A stretch of DNA of 64,000 bases from Sinohyriopsis cumingii (lineage: Eukaryota > Mollusca > Bivalvia > Unionida > Unionidae). A model generated the notes under the pieces. The model saw only the letters and a list, made by a program, of their open reading frames with translations, did no database searches and was not told the DNA's origin. Both the position numbers and the translations under genes were made by a program. Within the stretch, counting starts at the first letter, position 1; each line of letters begins with the position of its first letter. The DNA is taken from NCBI GenBank assembly GCA_028554795.2, contig CM068839.1, positions 88,495,540 through 88,559,539 of the forward strand, written 5' to 3'. Below are positions 1 to 11,201 of this stretch, one piece after another.

Positions 1-260
1 CGCAGAAATTCGATTGGTGAATCAACATGATAACAGAACATGACATTGTATCGATGCCCATCAGATCTGTTTATTATTGTCGTCTTTCCAGGAAGAGGGA
101 TTTCACAATCATTAACATCCAACGACTACTTTGATCTGATGCCGGTCTCCGCATACGAGTCTATTCAGTTGTGATTTGTTTCATGCAACAAGTTAACCCT
201 AAAATTACACATGCATAAACAATTCAAAATGTATTCCATATAACATAACGACCTTGAAAA
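1..260. other. Unassigned sequence
   Basis: I see no gene, repeat or RNA here. It leads into the tandemly duplicated start of a SINE copy. Confidence 0.4.
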
Positions 261-446
261 TGTGCACTCGGGCAAGACACTATCTATCGATATCCTTACT
301 GTGTTCAACGCCACTTTTCAGCACAAAATAGGTTCTACATGGCGTTCAGTATATGTGCACTCGGGCAAGACACTATCTATCGATATCCTTACTGTGTTCA
401 ACGCCAATTTTCAGCACAAAATAGGTTCTACATGGCGTTCAGTGGA
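261..446 (+). repeat. 93-bp tandem duplication at the head of a SINE copy
   Basis: A block starting TGTGCACTCGGGCAAGACAC occurs at 261-353 and again at 354-446 with only one or two differences. Each unit ends in the SINE motif around TTTTCAGCACA and TACATGGCGTTCAGT, so the duplication doubled the start of the SINE after or during insertion. Confidence 0.9.
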
Positions 447-600
447 AAAAAAAACCTGCAAATCCCGAGAAGAATCACCAAACCACAGGAAACTACCAGC
501 AAATTTTCTCACATACCCACGCAGGTCGAGCCGAGACACGAACCCACGCTGAGAGAAGTGAGAAATCACTGATCTGCAAAGGCGAGCGTCTTGGACCAAA
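330..600 (+). repeat. SINE family B (CAA/GTT-tailed), copy 1
   Basis: The copy contains family features shared with copies at 3648, 4308, 18229 and 57662: a CGCCATTTTTCAGCAC-like start, TACATGGCG, GAAGAATCACC, TTTTCTCACATACCCAC and a Pol III B-box-like GAGCCGAGACACGAACC near 520-540. It is diverged and interrupted by its own tandem duplication. Confidence 0.7.
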
Positions 601-1014
601 TTCATAACACCGAAATATTATATTCTAAAACATGATAAATAAAATATGTGTATTTTTATGAGGAATTTATTTCTTTAATTGAGATGTGTACTCTTGTTGA
701 GAAAACTTGTAAAATTCTGTAATATTCCAGTTTTTTGATCGATTAACCTTTTGAGCAATAAAACGGCTCATTCATTCTCACTTCGCGACCACTTTTTAAC
801 TATTCTTTAGATCACGCGTTATCAGGATTGAAGCACTAGAAATATGAACGAAGTGAAACTTAGAGGTGGAGCCCACCTATGGGTTGTTTTCACAGACAAC
901 ACTATTGAGTACACAAATACCCACAATGCAACGCGCGTACACCTTGGTTGGGTGACCTCTCAATATCCACATGATGCACTACTGCTCGAAGGCTAGTTCC
1001 GCATTTGATAGCTT
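601..1014. other. Unassigned AT-rich sequence
   Basis: I see no coding, RNA or repeat signal here. It separates a SINE copy from a reversed LINE 3' end. Confidence 0.35.
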
Positions 1015-1680
1015 TTACCTTGTTTATGAGGGCGCTCACCAGTTAATATGTACTTTTGAGAGAGTGATGTATGTAAGGTGAAGTAGTTCGCATTTAAAAC
1101 GTGCACAATGGAGAGAATGTTGGCATACCTCTATGCTACATTAATGTAATGTGGATGATATTTCTTTGGATATTGGAAATTGTACATGATTTAAGCACAC
1201 TGTTAACTGAAATGACTGCTCCCTTGTGCCAAAAAATCAGCCTGAATTAGTCTAAAGTACACTATACATATCAGCTATTAAAATAGGGAAAATGAATTTT
1301 GCCAGACTAGACAATACCAGCTTCTGAAAGTGCAATGAATGAATTACCAAATATATAAAATGTAAAAAAAAGTTATCGGCTCTTTTTTATACAATTTACC
1401 TCTAAGTTCAGGAAGTGAAAATGACCATATAGAGCTAGCACTTTTTTGAAAGGTGCACATCCGAAGTAAGGCCAAGCTGTATACTCTATAACCCATAGTA
1501 CACCCATCAATCATACATCAAAATAAAGGGAATTAAAGTTTCTTTCAATTATTCCTAAGATATACAAGGTCTTTTATAAATGGCTAGTATAACCAGTGAG
1601 GAAAGCTTGGGAACTTCTTTTTCTTTAAAATTCTAACCCTCCCTATGTAAAATACGAAACTGTAGAACACCACCTTAAGC
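1015..1680 (-). mobile_element. 5'-truncated LINE 3' end, copy 1 (reverse)
   Basis: Read on the minus strand, this segment matches the copy at about 16830-17490 over nearly its whole length, including stretches near CCAGTGAGGAAAGC, TATACAAGGTCTTTTATAAA and GGTGAGCGCC. The better copy shows that it covers the end of a LINE ORF2 after the RNase H domain plus the 3' UTR. Loss of similarity near 1680 is typical of 5' truncation during LINE insertion. Confidence 0.8.
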
Positions 1681-1859
1681 GTTCTCCAGCTGTTACATTA
1701 ACATTTAAAAATACACGCTTGGGAGTTTGTCATTGCTCTTTACGAATAAGAATAGAATAAGAATAGAATAGGTAGAATAGGCAATAGCAACTCTATCGTA
1801 AGCGGTGACTAATGGAAATAGGAACTGCGATGATGCAGTACCTTTTTTCTTCTTAAAAT

Positions 1860-2060
1860 GTCGATTTCACGAACTAAAGGGTGCGGGTTCGAATCCTGAT
1901 ATAGGATCAGCCTGAGTCGGATATGATGGTGTATATTTGGGCAACGCACTTTATTCTGAATGCGTCGGCACTAAAGAAGCTACTTGTGTTACTGTCCTGT
2001 AAGAAAACACGGCACCCAACTAGCTCAGGGAAAAGTGCAAACCTTTCCGAAAAGACGGTA
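1860..2060 (+). repeat. tRNA-headed SINE family C, copy 1
   Basis: It contains a near-canonical Pol III B box (GGTTCGAATCC at about 1887) followed by GGATCAGCCTGAGTCGG and ATATTTGGGCAACGCACTT. The same order of motifs, diverged, follows in the copy starting at about 2073. No complete tRNA cloverleaf can be folded by eye, so this is a retroposon and not a tRNA gene. Confidence 0.55.
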
Positions 2061-2072
2061 CTTTGAAGTAGG

Positions 2073-2240
2073 GTGAGCAGCACTAGCTCAGTTGGTAGAG
2101 CTTCGGACACGTAATCAAAGGGTCACATGTTCAATACAGCCTGTACCAGCCTGGGTCAGCTGATTTGTTGTGTACTTGGGAAATGCATTTAGCTCTCATT
2201 TCCTCTACCCGATAAAGACAATAACGTGTAAGTGCCATTA
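2073..2240 (+). repeat. tRNA-headed SINE family C, copy 2
   Basis: The A-box-like TAGCTCAGTTGGTAGAGC near 2088 and a degraded B box (ATGTTCAATAC near 2128) form a tRNA-like head, followed by CCAGCCTGGGTCAGC and TACTTGGGAAATGCATTTAG, which parallel copy 1. The damaged B box and the body after it argue against a working tRNA gene. Confidence 0.6.
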
Positions 2241-2610
2241 AATCCAACAAACGTTTTGAATAGATCTCAATTTTTGGTTAGGTTGGGGTTTCATACCATG
2301 TGTATGAAATGTTTTAACTCTAACAAGTGCCCTGTTAAAAAAAGCAGTAGATCAGTCTAATGTACTTTCATTCGAATTTCTTCAGTTGATAAAGTTCAAT
2401 TTGTATCGACTCTTATCTGGAAGTTATTATTAGTTAGTACGTGCAGCCAGTTTTACTTAGAAAAATTTAAGCTTTGCAAGATTATACATTTAAATGGATG
2501 CTTAAAGCATTTGTTTATCTAAGTAACAGAAATAAAATAGATATAATGTAAGAGTACACATACTTACGTATTTGTAATGAATGTGTTAAAGTTAATGTGA
2601 AACGTGGTAG

Positions 2611-2649
<39 letters not shown>

Positions 2650-3647
2650 GCCTGCCTTTTGATCTTTTCAGACTAGCAAACGTCATTCACTATCCCATCT
2701 GTATACCCCATATTACCACCTTACCTAATACAGTGTTAGCCAAATAATGGTCTTCTATTGTTAAGGTCGACAATTGAAATACTGTACTCGGCTCAATAAG
2801 AATACATCGCGTCCTGGATTGTAAAACTCGGTGAGCCATGTTCATTACTGACTAAGCATGTACTCTTCGGTTGCAATGTGACACCAATTTGAACCACCAC
2901 CGTTCCGAACGGTAAGATAATAACATCAAATATTTTGTTTGACAGTGAAATAAACGATTAATTTGGTCAGATTGGACACATTACTGTGTTAGAAAACGGG
3001 CTTAAAAAAAAACTACATGCCCAAAAATGTACCGAGTACCAATTCGCAATCCCCATGGTAGACTAGGAAAATCTTGACTGGTGAGTCATTTCTTGTTGTT
3101 CTTTTTGTAATCTAAGTTTCCAAAATTAATATTCTCGTCTTAACCTGAAAATTTTGTAAACGTTAAATGTGAAGCATTTTTCTCTAGATAGTGCCTCACT
3201 GGTATTTAATAATGTATTTTAACGGATCATGTAAGGAAGTCTTTGTGTAGTTTTACTTGTACTAGGAAAGATAAGATACATACAGCAAGGTAATGTATAC
3301 CGGTTAAAAAAAAAAACAGTACGTGTGTACTTTATTCCAGATGATTTTACAGGCAACTGAAAGCATTTAAGAAATTGGACACATGGGGAAAAATATTGTA
3401 TATCAATGGCATGTTTAGTAGCCTGAATTTGAAGACAGGTTGTCCATAGGGTATGGATGCAAATGAGGTTTGCAGTTGAAACTTTTCACCATAAGTAACG
3501 ATTAGAACCGGTAAATCGACTGACCTAAACACTCAAATATTAAATTGAGTTTCATGAGTCATATCACTGAAAAAAAAAATCATTTTTTGTTTTAATTTCT
3601 GAACACACATGCACTACCACTCCCACCAACCTGCTCGACCGAAGCTG
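2241..3647. other. Unassigned sequence with one GA microsatellite
   Basis: Apart from a (GA)n run at 2615-2647 I recognise nothing here. Short open frames have no codon pattern or motif. Confidence 0.4.
2615..2647. repeat. (GA)n microsatellite
   Basis: About 16 uninterrupted GA dinucleotides. Confidence 0.95.
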
Positions 3648-3860
3648 TTGTTGTTGTTGGATTTAACGCCATTTTTCAGCACACGATAGGCTATACATGG
3701 CGGCCAGTATTAGTGGTGGAGGAAGAACCCGGGAAAAAACCGGAAAGAACCACCGACCCACGAGAAGCTACTTGCAAGCTTTCTCACATACCCACATTGG
3801 CCGAATCCGAGACTCGAACCTGCGCAGACAGAGGTGCTCGACCGAAGCACCAACACACTA
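3648..3860 (+). repeat. SINE family B, copy 2
   Basis: It starts after GTTGTTGTTG with TTTAACGCCATTTTTCAGCA, then TACATGGCGGCCAGTATTAG, AACCCGGGAAAAAACCGG, CACATACCCACATTGGCC and GAGACTCGAACCTGCGC. It is one of the better preserved copies. Confidence 0.85.
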
Positions 3861-4307
3861 GTATCCATAGCTGTCATGTGATACTGGTCAGATCCAGCAG
3901 CAGAGATGGATTTTCCAACTGATCCTTGCTTCCGGTTCATAAAAATATTCGGTTTACTCCTAAATTATTCACAAAAGAATCACAATTTCTGTATTGTCAG
4001 AATCACCTCTCCGTAATACAAAATGCAACACTTCTACATCATAAGATAAGGTTACAGAGAATGCTTAAGTTCAACCACACCATAAACTGATTTATGTTAC
4101 CATCTTGTGTTCTTTTAAAAGATCATTTTCGTATCTAAATTCGCCACAAAAAGAAGATTCCGATAACGTTTTTTTGGGGGGTAGTTTTTTGTGTTTGTTT
4201 TTTTTGGTTTGTTTTTTGTTGGTTTTTTGTTGTTGTTTAGTATTTACACAACTATCGATTTATGTATTTCTTACCATATATTTAATCATATCTACTTGTT
4301 TGTTAGT

Positions 4308-4510
4308 GTTGTTGTTGTTTTTTAGCTTTGGGTTTAACGCCATTTTTCAGAGCGTGATAGGCTGCTCTATACATGGCGGCCAGTATAACTAGTGGAGTAA
4401 GAACCGCGAAAAAATACCGGTAAGAATCACCGACTCACGGGAATCTACTGACATGCTTTCCCACATACCCACAACGGTCGAGCCCGAGGCTCGAACCTAC
4501 GCAGTACCTG
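4308..4510 (+). repeat. SINE family B, copy 3
   Basis: It starts after a GTT-rich stretch with TTTAACGCCATTTTTCAGAG and continues with TACATGGCGGCCAGTATAAC, ACCGGTAAGAATCACCGAC, CCACATACCCACAACGG and GAGGCTCGAACCTACGC. It is about 650 bp downstream of copy 2 in the same orientation. Confidence 0.85.
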
Positions 4511-5352
4511 GTTTGTAAACGTCATGATTGAATTAAAAACAACGGTGGAATTTTTTTTGATATGGTGAAGCTTCTTTTCCTGGCAATGTTAAAGTGGCCA
4601 CAAGTACATTTACGTGTTACGCACATAGCTTTCATAAACAGATTAAATCCGGCAAATAAGGGTCAATGACCTGAAAATACCCGGACAATTACGGGTTGTA
4701 AACACCTGTTTATAATATAATATACTGGAAAATGATGAAAAACCCATCATATATAACTTTAAATGTAATTTGTATTTTCTCAAATGCCAGCGAGTGGTCA
4801 GAGAAATATTACAGGCCTACGATTATCTTATACTTATTGATGGGATAATATTAAAGCATTTTTGACCTTTCGAGGGCGGAAAGGTATCTGCTGGTCTATG
4901 TATCACCCGCGTCAAATTCGCACTCGACCGAGACGTTAACATAAAACATGTATCGCATTTCATGGAAAGAATACGTTTGAATTGCAAATACGCTACCCAT
5001 TTAGTGTCGTGCTGGGCTGAATTATCGTACAAGTCGAGGTGACATACATGAACTGGCATTGTTGAAACAACATAGTTACTTATCTAAAGGGCATCTTTAC
5101 TATTTCTTTCATTATTTCTACCCCAGGGTAGTTTAATATAAATGTAAATTATGAGAGATATATTAAACAAATATCTTTATATTAATTTAGATACAAACGC
5201 CCCAAATTTATATCGCTTGTGATGTTTTGTTTTCGTTGCACTGCAGTGTGTAGAAGCTCAGTTGATTTGAAAGTTGTTTTTACTAGTGATTTGTGTGGAA
5301 TTGTAAAAGAAAATGTAATAGAAATACTGCTTCACTGAAAAACACATGAAAG
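4511..5352. other. Unassigned AT-rich sequence
   Basis: I see no supported feature between the SINE copies. Confidence 0.35.
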
Positions 5353-5576
5353 GAGCGGACCGCTTAGGTGGCCTAAGTGGTTAGAGCGTACGCCTCATAT
5401 GGTCGAACCCTGGCCAAGTCATTCCGGAAACTTTAAAAAAATGGTACCAGCAGCTAGCACTATGCCCCAATCAAAGACATCCCTATAAACTGTCATACTG
5501 CAGACATGGCAGCGACAGGACTAAAATTGTTAAAGCTATGTTAAAAATCTAAATCACACACACACACACACACACA
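5353..5576 (+). repeat. SINE family A, copy 1, with (CA)n tail
   Basis: Its tRNA-like head reads GGTGGCCTAAGTGGTTAGAG and CGAACCCTGGCC; the body has TATAAACTGTCATACTGCAG; the end reads TTGTTAAAGCTATGTTAAAA before a CA tail at 5555-5576. The middle part is deleted compared with longer copies. Confidence 0.8.
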
Positions 5577-5814
5577 AGAAGAGAGGGTGGGATAGACACT
5601 GTACTTTGTCTGATATTCAATAATCCGGTATCAAATCTTCGAATAAACGTCGGATAAATACTATCAAGCCAATAAGTGCCATTGTTGCATCGATATATGT
5701 TTTAAATATATGGTCAAGCAGCACATGCATAAAAAGTGGCAAAACAACGGAAATGACAAGCGCGGCCTTCGTATTATTGTATACCCGATTGCAATTAGAT
5801 ACGAAAAAGAACAT

Positions 5815-5819
<5 letters not shown>

Positions 5820-5885
<66 letters not shown>
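5820..5885. repeat. (TA)n microsatellite
   Basis: About 33 TA dinucleotides without interruption. Confidence 0.95.
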
Positions 5886-5886
<1 letters not shown>

Positions 5887-6018
5887 CCACTCTACAGTAT
5901 GTTAGCATCTACAAAAATGCAATAATTTTACAAATATCAAAGCGAACCGAAGATATCCTTCTTAAAGGATAAGTTTGGTCACCCCTAAATATAAAGTTCT
6001 TAACTTCTTTGATGTGTT

Positions 6019-6051
<33 letters not shown>

Positions 6052-6769
6052 GAGAGAGAGAAAGTTACCTTGTAACCTTTAAAACCATGAAAAGTTATTT
6101 GCTACCCAACCTGTGCCGTACTGAGTACTTATAACACCGACGGTTCGCCAGGTAATGCTCTACTGGTTTGAATGTTGAGAATTTAAATACCCTGCCTGGT
6201 ATTAAAAAAAAAAAGTGTGCGTTCCACAATGTGACCTGCGGCGCTTACTCATTGTAATAACACTGATTTAACGCACACTTAACTTTGTTAGTATTGATTT
6301 TAAGTAAGTCGATAGCCAACGTCAGCCGAGTCTGTTCCGGATGATAAATATAATAAAAATACAATAAATAAATAAATAAATAAATAAATAAAATAAAACC
6401 TTAACAGCTCAACGATTGTATTTGACAGAAACGATAAATATGTCTTGATTATTATTCTTGTCAATTCCAAACCAATTATTATTTAGTATAAAAAACAAGC
6501 TTTCGTTCTTTTCGCAGAAATAATTAAATAAATAAATATAATATAAAAATTAAAAAATATATAATACCAGAAGTAACAGCCAAGTTAGACGAGAAATTCC
6601 TTTGTTCCCTAGATTCCCATACTCATCAAGATCTTTCAAGTTGATCATCGTTAACTGACATGATTTCGTACTTTTCAGCCTTTCACAGGTATTTACCATG
6701 CATACATTATATAAGGAGGTATATCTACTTGAGCCTGTTATATCAGGTACGATATCTATTATCTACGAG
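5886..6769. other. Unassigned sequence with simple repeats
   Basis: It holds a mixed (GT)n(GA)n run at about 6016-6062 and an (AATA)n run at about 6363-6398. No gene is seen. Confidence 0.45.
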
Positions 6770-7716
6770 AGCGCTCTGGTAGTTAAAGCGTCCGCCTCGG
6801 ATGCGGGGGGGGGGGGGGGAGGGGGAGGTCGGTGGTTCAAATCTCGGCCGAGCCATACCACAGGCTTACACAATTGGTATTAGGGGTCGTCCATTAATTA
6901 TGTCAACAAAATGGGGGGAGGGAGGGGTTTGAAGAAGCTTGACAATTGTAGACATGGGGGGAGTTCAAGATAAATTGACGTCAACACTGTTATTTTTACA
7001 ATAAATTTAATAAATCAAAAAATAGGAAATTAGTCGGTGCGTTGGTATGGTACACGCTCGCCCGTCAACAGCCCACCAGCTTAATCCTAAACCGGTTGAG
7101 TTCTTGCCAAGGAAGTCATAGTCTTGCATCATCATATTTTGTTTTTATTCAATGTAGATTGTAGACTGTATCGGTTCCACAAGAAATTAATGAATCAGCC
7201 ACTATGCCCATTATAACAATTGAGGAACATTTGGCTTCCCCATGGGAAGATGATAGAAGCTAGAATATAAACTCTCGATTTTTTCATGAATTCAAAGTGT
7301 TATAGTCAATTTGAAATCTGTTAAACAAGTAAAAAAGTGTATTAAAATTTATTTGTAGACCTTTTAATTTCCATAATTCTATTTTTGGCATAAAAGCCAG
7401 CCGTATAAAATATTGTTAGTTTGGGGGGGGGGGGTAAAATTTTATTGGTGGGGGGGGTCATTGAAAGTTTGACAGTTGTTGACAAGGAGAGGTAAAAAAT
7501 TGCCTAAAAATTGTTGACATAATTAATGGACGTCCCCATAGCAGCTGCCTCGCTTGGCGCTCGACATTAAGAGGTTAGTGTTAGGACTGGTCGGCCAAGT
7601 GTTATGATAACATGAGTGTGTAGGACATACTGTATGATGTTCCAAGCGCTAGACATAAGATGCCACACTACAAAACATCGTAGCGATATGACTAAAATTG
7701 TTAAGTGTGTGTGTGA
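6770..7716 (+). repeat. SINE family A, copy 2, split by a TIR element
   Basis: The head (6770-6882) contains TCCGCCTCGGATGCGG, a run of G, GGTTCAAATCTCGGCCGAGC. The body resumes at 7539 with TAGCAGCTGCCTCG and ends with GATATGACTAAAATTGTTAA and a GT-rich tail near 7704-7716. The 655 bp between are a separate element. The tail runs directly into the tail of a reverse copy. Confidence 0.85.
6883..7537. mobile_element. Non-autonomous DNA transposon with about 25-bp TIRs, inserted in a SINE
   Basis: The left end starts GGGGTCGTCCATTAATTATG; the reverse complement of the right end starts GGGGACGTCCATTAATTATG. Across about 25 bp the ends differ at one base. Subterminal G-rich and GACAATTG/GACAGTTG motifs also mirror each other. 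The host SINE continues across the site with a short TA-rich target duplication (two or three bases). No transposase frame is visible inside. I do not assign a superfamily. Confidence 0.85.
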
Positions 7717-8023
7717 TTTGGATTTTTAACGTAGCTTGAACATTTTTTCAGTCATATCGCTACGATGTCTGCAGTATGACAATTTATAGTGATGTCTAGC
7801 ACTGGGGCATCATGCCGCAGACATGTATCATGATGTCCCACCCAGTCACATTATCCTGACACCAGGCCGACCAGTCCTAACACTAACATCTTAATGCTGA
7901 GCGCGTAACGAGGCAGCTTTTAGTACCATTTTTATAAGTCTTTGGTATGACTCGACCGGGGATCGAACACGCGACCTCCCGCATCCGAGGCGGACGCTCT
8001 AACCACTAGGCCACCGGAGCGGT
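7705..8023 (-). repeat. SINE family A, copy 3 (reverse), full length
   Basis: Read on the minus strand it runs from ACCGCTCCGGTGGCCTAGTG and TAGAGCGTCCGCCTCGGATG through GTGTTCGATCCCCGGTCG to a tail with CACA repeats. It is the best full-length copy and can serve as the family reference. The A-box and B-box-like motifs indicate a tRNA-derived Pol III head. Confidence 0.9.
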
Positions 8024-8057
8024 ATACTAAAATTGTTAAAGCTACGTTAAAAATCCG
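8024..8057 (+). repeat. SINE family A tail fragment
   Basis: AAAATTGTTAAAGCTACGTT and AAAATCC, the last 30 or so bases of family A, abut the head of the reverse copy. Confidence 0.7.
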
Positions 8058-8420
8058 GTCTTTGTACAGGGACGTACGGCCATCATATGAAGCTTTGATT
8101 CCAATGCATTTATTCTTAAAGCAAGTAAAGCATGTGTTCAGATGAGTTTATATTAACTTTTGATTGGTTTATGACGGGGCTGCTACCAGCCTATCCATGT
8201 TATAATAATGGATAAATGGAAAAGAGGGGTAGGAAAAAGGATTCTTGTCTGTCTGAAGACAAATTTCACATAAAGTTAGTGTTCCCTTGAGATGCGTCTG
8301 CAACACGGGGTTTGATATGTGCAGTTGATCAATGATAGCTCGAGAATTGTATTTGTGCAGTTTTTGTCACCTTATCATGAGGGACGTAGTGATATAGGGA
8401 CTATAAGAAATTAACGCGTC

Positions 8421-8616
8421 CTAAAGGACCTAAGGCCTTCAAAAATAATATCACCTCCGTTATGACACCCTAAAGGACCTAAGGCCTTCAACAATAATAT
8501 CACTTACGTTATGATACCCTAAAGGACCTAAGGCCTTCAACAATAATATCACTTACGTTATGATACCCTAAAGGATCTAAGACCTTAAAGAATACTATCA
8601 AATAAGTTGTGACATA
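8421..8616. repeat. 49-bp tandem repeat, 4 copies
   Basis: The motif CTAAAGGACCTAAGGCCTTC recurs at 8421, 8470, 8519 and 8568, giving a 49-bp period. Copies 2 and 3 are almost identical; copies 1 and 4 are more diverged. Confidence 0.9.
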
Positions 8617-8730
8617 AGCTGTTGTTTTTTAAATTTTGAGGAACGAAATAGCGATACAGTATGTGGATGGTTTTATAGTGGAGTGGTGGGAATAAAATTA
8701 AGCTAAGAGCTAACGTTTTCCAATGTTATG

Positions 8731-9578
8731 TTTCTATTAACCCTACACGCAAGTTGTAAGGCTATATAGAATTTAGCTTTGTGTTTCTATCAACCCTACA
8801 CGCAAGTTGTAAGGCTATATAGACTTTAGCTTTGTGTTTCTACTAACCCTACACGCAACTTGTAAGGCTATATAGACTTTAGCTTTGTATTTATATCAAC
8901 CCTATACACAAGTTGTAAGGCTATATAGACTTTAGCTTTGTGTTTCTATCAACCCTACACGCAAGTTGTAAGGCTATATAGACTTTAGCTTTGTATCTAT
9001 ATCAACCCTACACACAAGTTGTAAGGCTATATAGACTTTAGCTTTGTGGTTCTATCAACCCTACACGCAAGTTGTAAGGCTATATAGACTTTAGCTTTGT
9101 ATTTATATTTACCCTACACACAAGTTGTAAGGCTATATAGACTTTGGCTTTGTGTTTCTATCAACCCTACACGCGAGTTGTAAGGCTATATATACTTTAG
9201 CTTTGTGTTTCTATCAACCCTACACGCAACTTGTAAGGCTATATAGACTTTAGCTTTGTATTTCTATCAACCCTACACGCAAGTTGTAAGGCTATATAGA
9301 CTTTAGCTTTGTGTTTCTATCAACCCTACACGCAAGTTGTAAGGCTATATAGACTTTAGCTTTGTATCTATATCAACCCTACACACAAGTTGTAAGGCTA
9401 TATAGACTTTGGCTTTGTGTTTCTATTAACCCTACACGCAAGTTGTAAGGCTATATAGACTTGAGCTTTGTGTTTCTATCAACCCCACACGCAAGTTGTA
9501 AGGCTATATAGACTTTAGCTTTGTGTTTCTATCAACTCTACACTTAAGTTGTAAGGCTATATCGACTTGAGCTTTGTG
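8731..9578. repeat. 53-bp satellite array, 16 copies
   Basis: A unit with ACCCTACACGCAAGTTGTAA and GGCTATATAGACTTTAGC repeats 16 times at 53-bp spacing. Two variants occur: TTTCTATCAAC with CACGCAAG, and TTATATCAAC or CTATATCAAC with CACACAAG. They alternate through part of the array, hinting at a 106-bp dimer. The array has no open frame across units. Confidence 0.95.
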
Positions 9579-10490
9579 CAGTTTTTTTTATATTTTTTTT
9601 ACTAACACAATAAATTTCTTCCAATTTTGCCGTTTTTCCTTCTGGTTTCAATGAGCCGTTCATATGATCGTTACGATATTCATTGCCAAAACTTTGACAT
9701 TTCTCAAACATTAGGTTTGCTAGAATAAAAGACAATTAAAGGGCATACATAGCTGCCCCTTTCTACATGTCTGTCTGTCTTTCTGTCTGTCTTTATGCCG
9801 ATATAAGTATTAATGAATATGCCATGCATACAAATAGATCGTGCGAAACATGGTTGTACTGAAATAAGAAATATTAAAAAAGTTGCTTATGAAACAGGCG
9901 TTCCAGAATCTGACCTTTTACAAACCTTCCCAAATATGATCACAGTGTTCTCCTTGACCTTGAATGTATGCAAATTTTCAAACAGGTATGAATAGGGGTT
10001 GGAATTAGTTTCCTTGCAATCCATCATTGATAGTGGCGCCGAAATAGAGAAACCTTGCCATTTTCCTGATACAAATCTTACCTGATAATTTTCAAACAGA
10101 CTCAGCTCTAACACACATATAAAAACGGATTTACAACGAAAATACCTACGGAAGTGTTTTATCACCGGTAAATGTTTTCGCTATTTCTTAAGAACCGTTG
10201 GAAATATAGACACATATAAAAGAGCTTCTTTATTTAAAAAATGATTTTATATGTTCCTTATTTCGATAAAATCTTTTACAAATGAAAAAAATATTTATCG
10301 GAAAAACGGACACAAACTGTTCTCCTAGTGCAGGTATTACGCCACAGTACTTGTAGGTTCAAATTTTGTTTACTTTATAAAGAATTTACTGTAGGTTAAT
10401 TTGATCCTTCCAGCGTATCACTTTTTAACCTTATGAGATAGGCAACGACTCAAAATAACACCAAATACCTGGTCCCACATTTTGCACTAT
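9579..10490. other. Unassigned sequence
   Basis: I see overlapping short frames on both strands near 9800-10165 but no motif. A small (TGTC)n-like run lies near 9765-9795. Confidence 0.35.
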
Positions 10491-10523
10491 GACGAATGAA
10501 TATAAAGTTTATATTCATTCGTC
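10491..10523. repeat. Perfect 33-bp palindrome
   Basis: GACGAATGAATATAAA is followed by one G and then its exact reverse complement. Such a hairpin could form in single-stranded DNA or RNA. Confidence 0.9.
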
Positions 10524-10640
10524 TCCTGAATAACTCAGAACGAATAAACTCCTAGCTGAGCTATCGATTTCCTGGCAACGTGCCAATCTACACGTCCCCT
10601 GCTTACAGTAGTTTCGATCTGGCCAAAGTATATGCGAGTA

Positions 10641-10964
10641 GTGTGTGTGTGTGTGTGTGTGTGTGTGCGATTTAGATTTTTAACGTAGCTTTAACATTTT
10701 TTTCAGCCATATCGCTGATATATCTGTAGTGTGGCAGTTTATAATGATGTCTAGCACTGGGGCATCATGCCGCAGACGTAACTACATGTCTCAACCAGTC
10801 ACATTATCCTGACACCAGGCCGACTAAACCTAATACGAACCTTTTAATGCTGAGCGCCAAGACAGGCTGCTGCTAGTACCATTTTTATGTCTTTGATGTG
10901 ACTAGGCCGGGGTTGTAACCCGTGACTTCCCACCCCAGGCGACCACTTGGGCCACCGGAGCGGT
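10641..10964 (-). repeat. SINE family A, copy 4 (reverse)
   Basis: It has a GT-rich tail at 10641-10667, then the family body with AGTGATGTC-like and CTAGCACTGGGGCATCATGC motifs, and a degraded tRNA-like head ending GCCACCGGAGCGGT. Confidence 0.85.
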
Positions 10965-11201
10965 CTGTGCGCTGAGAATTTGCATGATATTTAATCTCAG
11001 TATAAACGCGTTCTAAAGTTCTATGTATTCTGAAATTGTATTAGAGGAAGTAAAGTATTAAGAGTTTCACCGATCTTCAGATCTCGTGTCAATATTTCAT
11101 TAATAATAAAAACTGCGGAAAACAACATTTATTTATTTGTTTCATATGGATAAAAAACAAATTATGGTAACTATGGTAACTTTATACATTGTGCCAATGA
11201 C

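Noticed and set aside
2088-2150. tRNA gene
   Set aside because: The A box is good but the B box is degraded and the sequence continues into a SINE body shared with a neighbour.
7940-8023. tRNA gene on the minus strand
   Set aside because: It is the tRNA-derived head of SINE family A, present in nine copies or fragments with the same body and tail.
8421-9578. CRISPR-like array
   Set aside because: These are head-to-tail tandem repeats without spacers in animal DNA.
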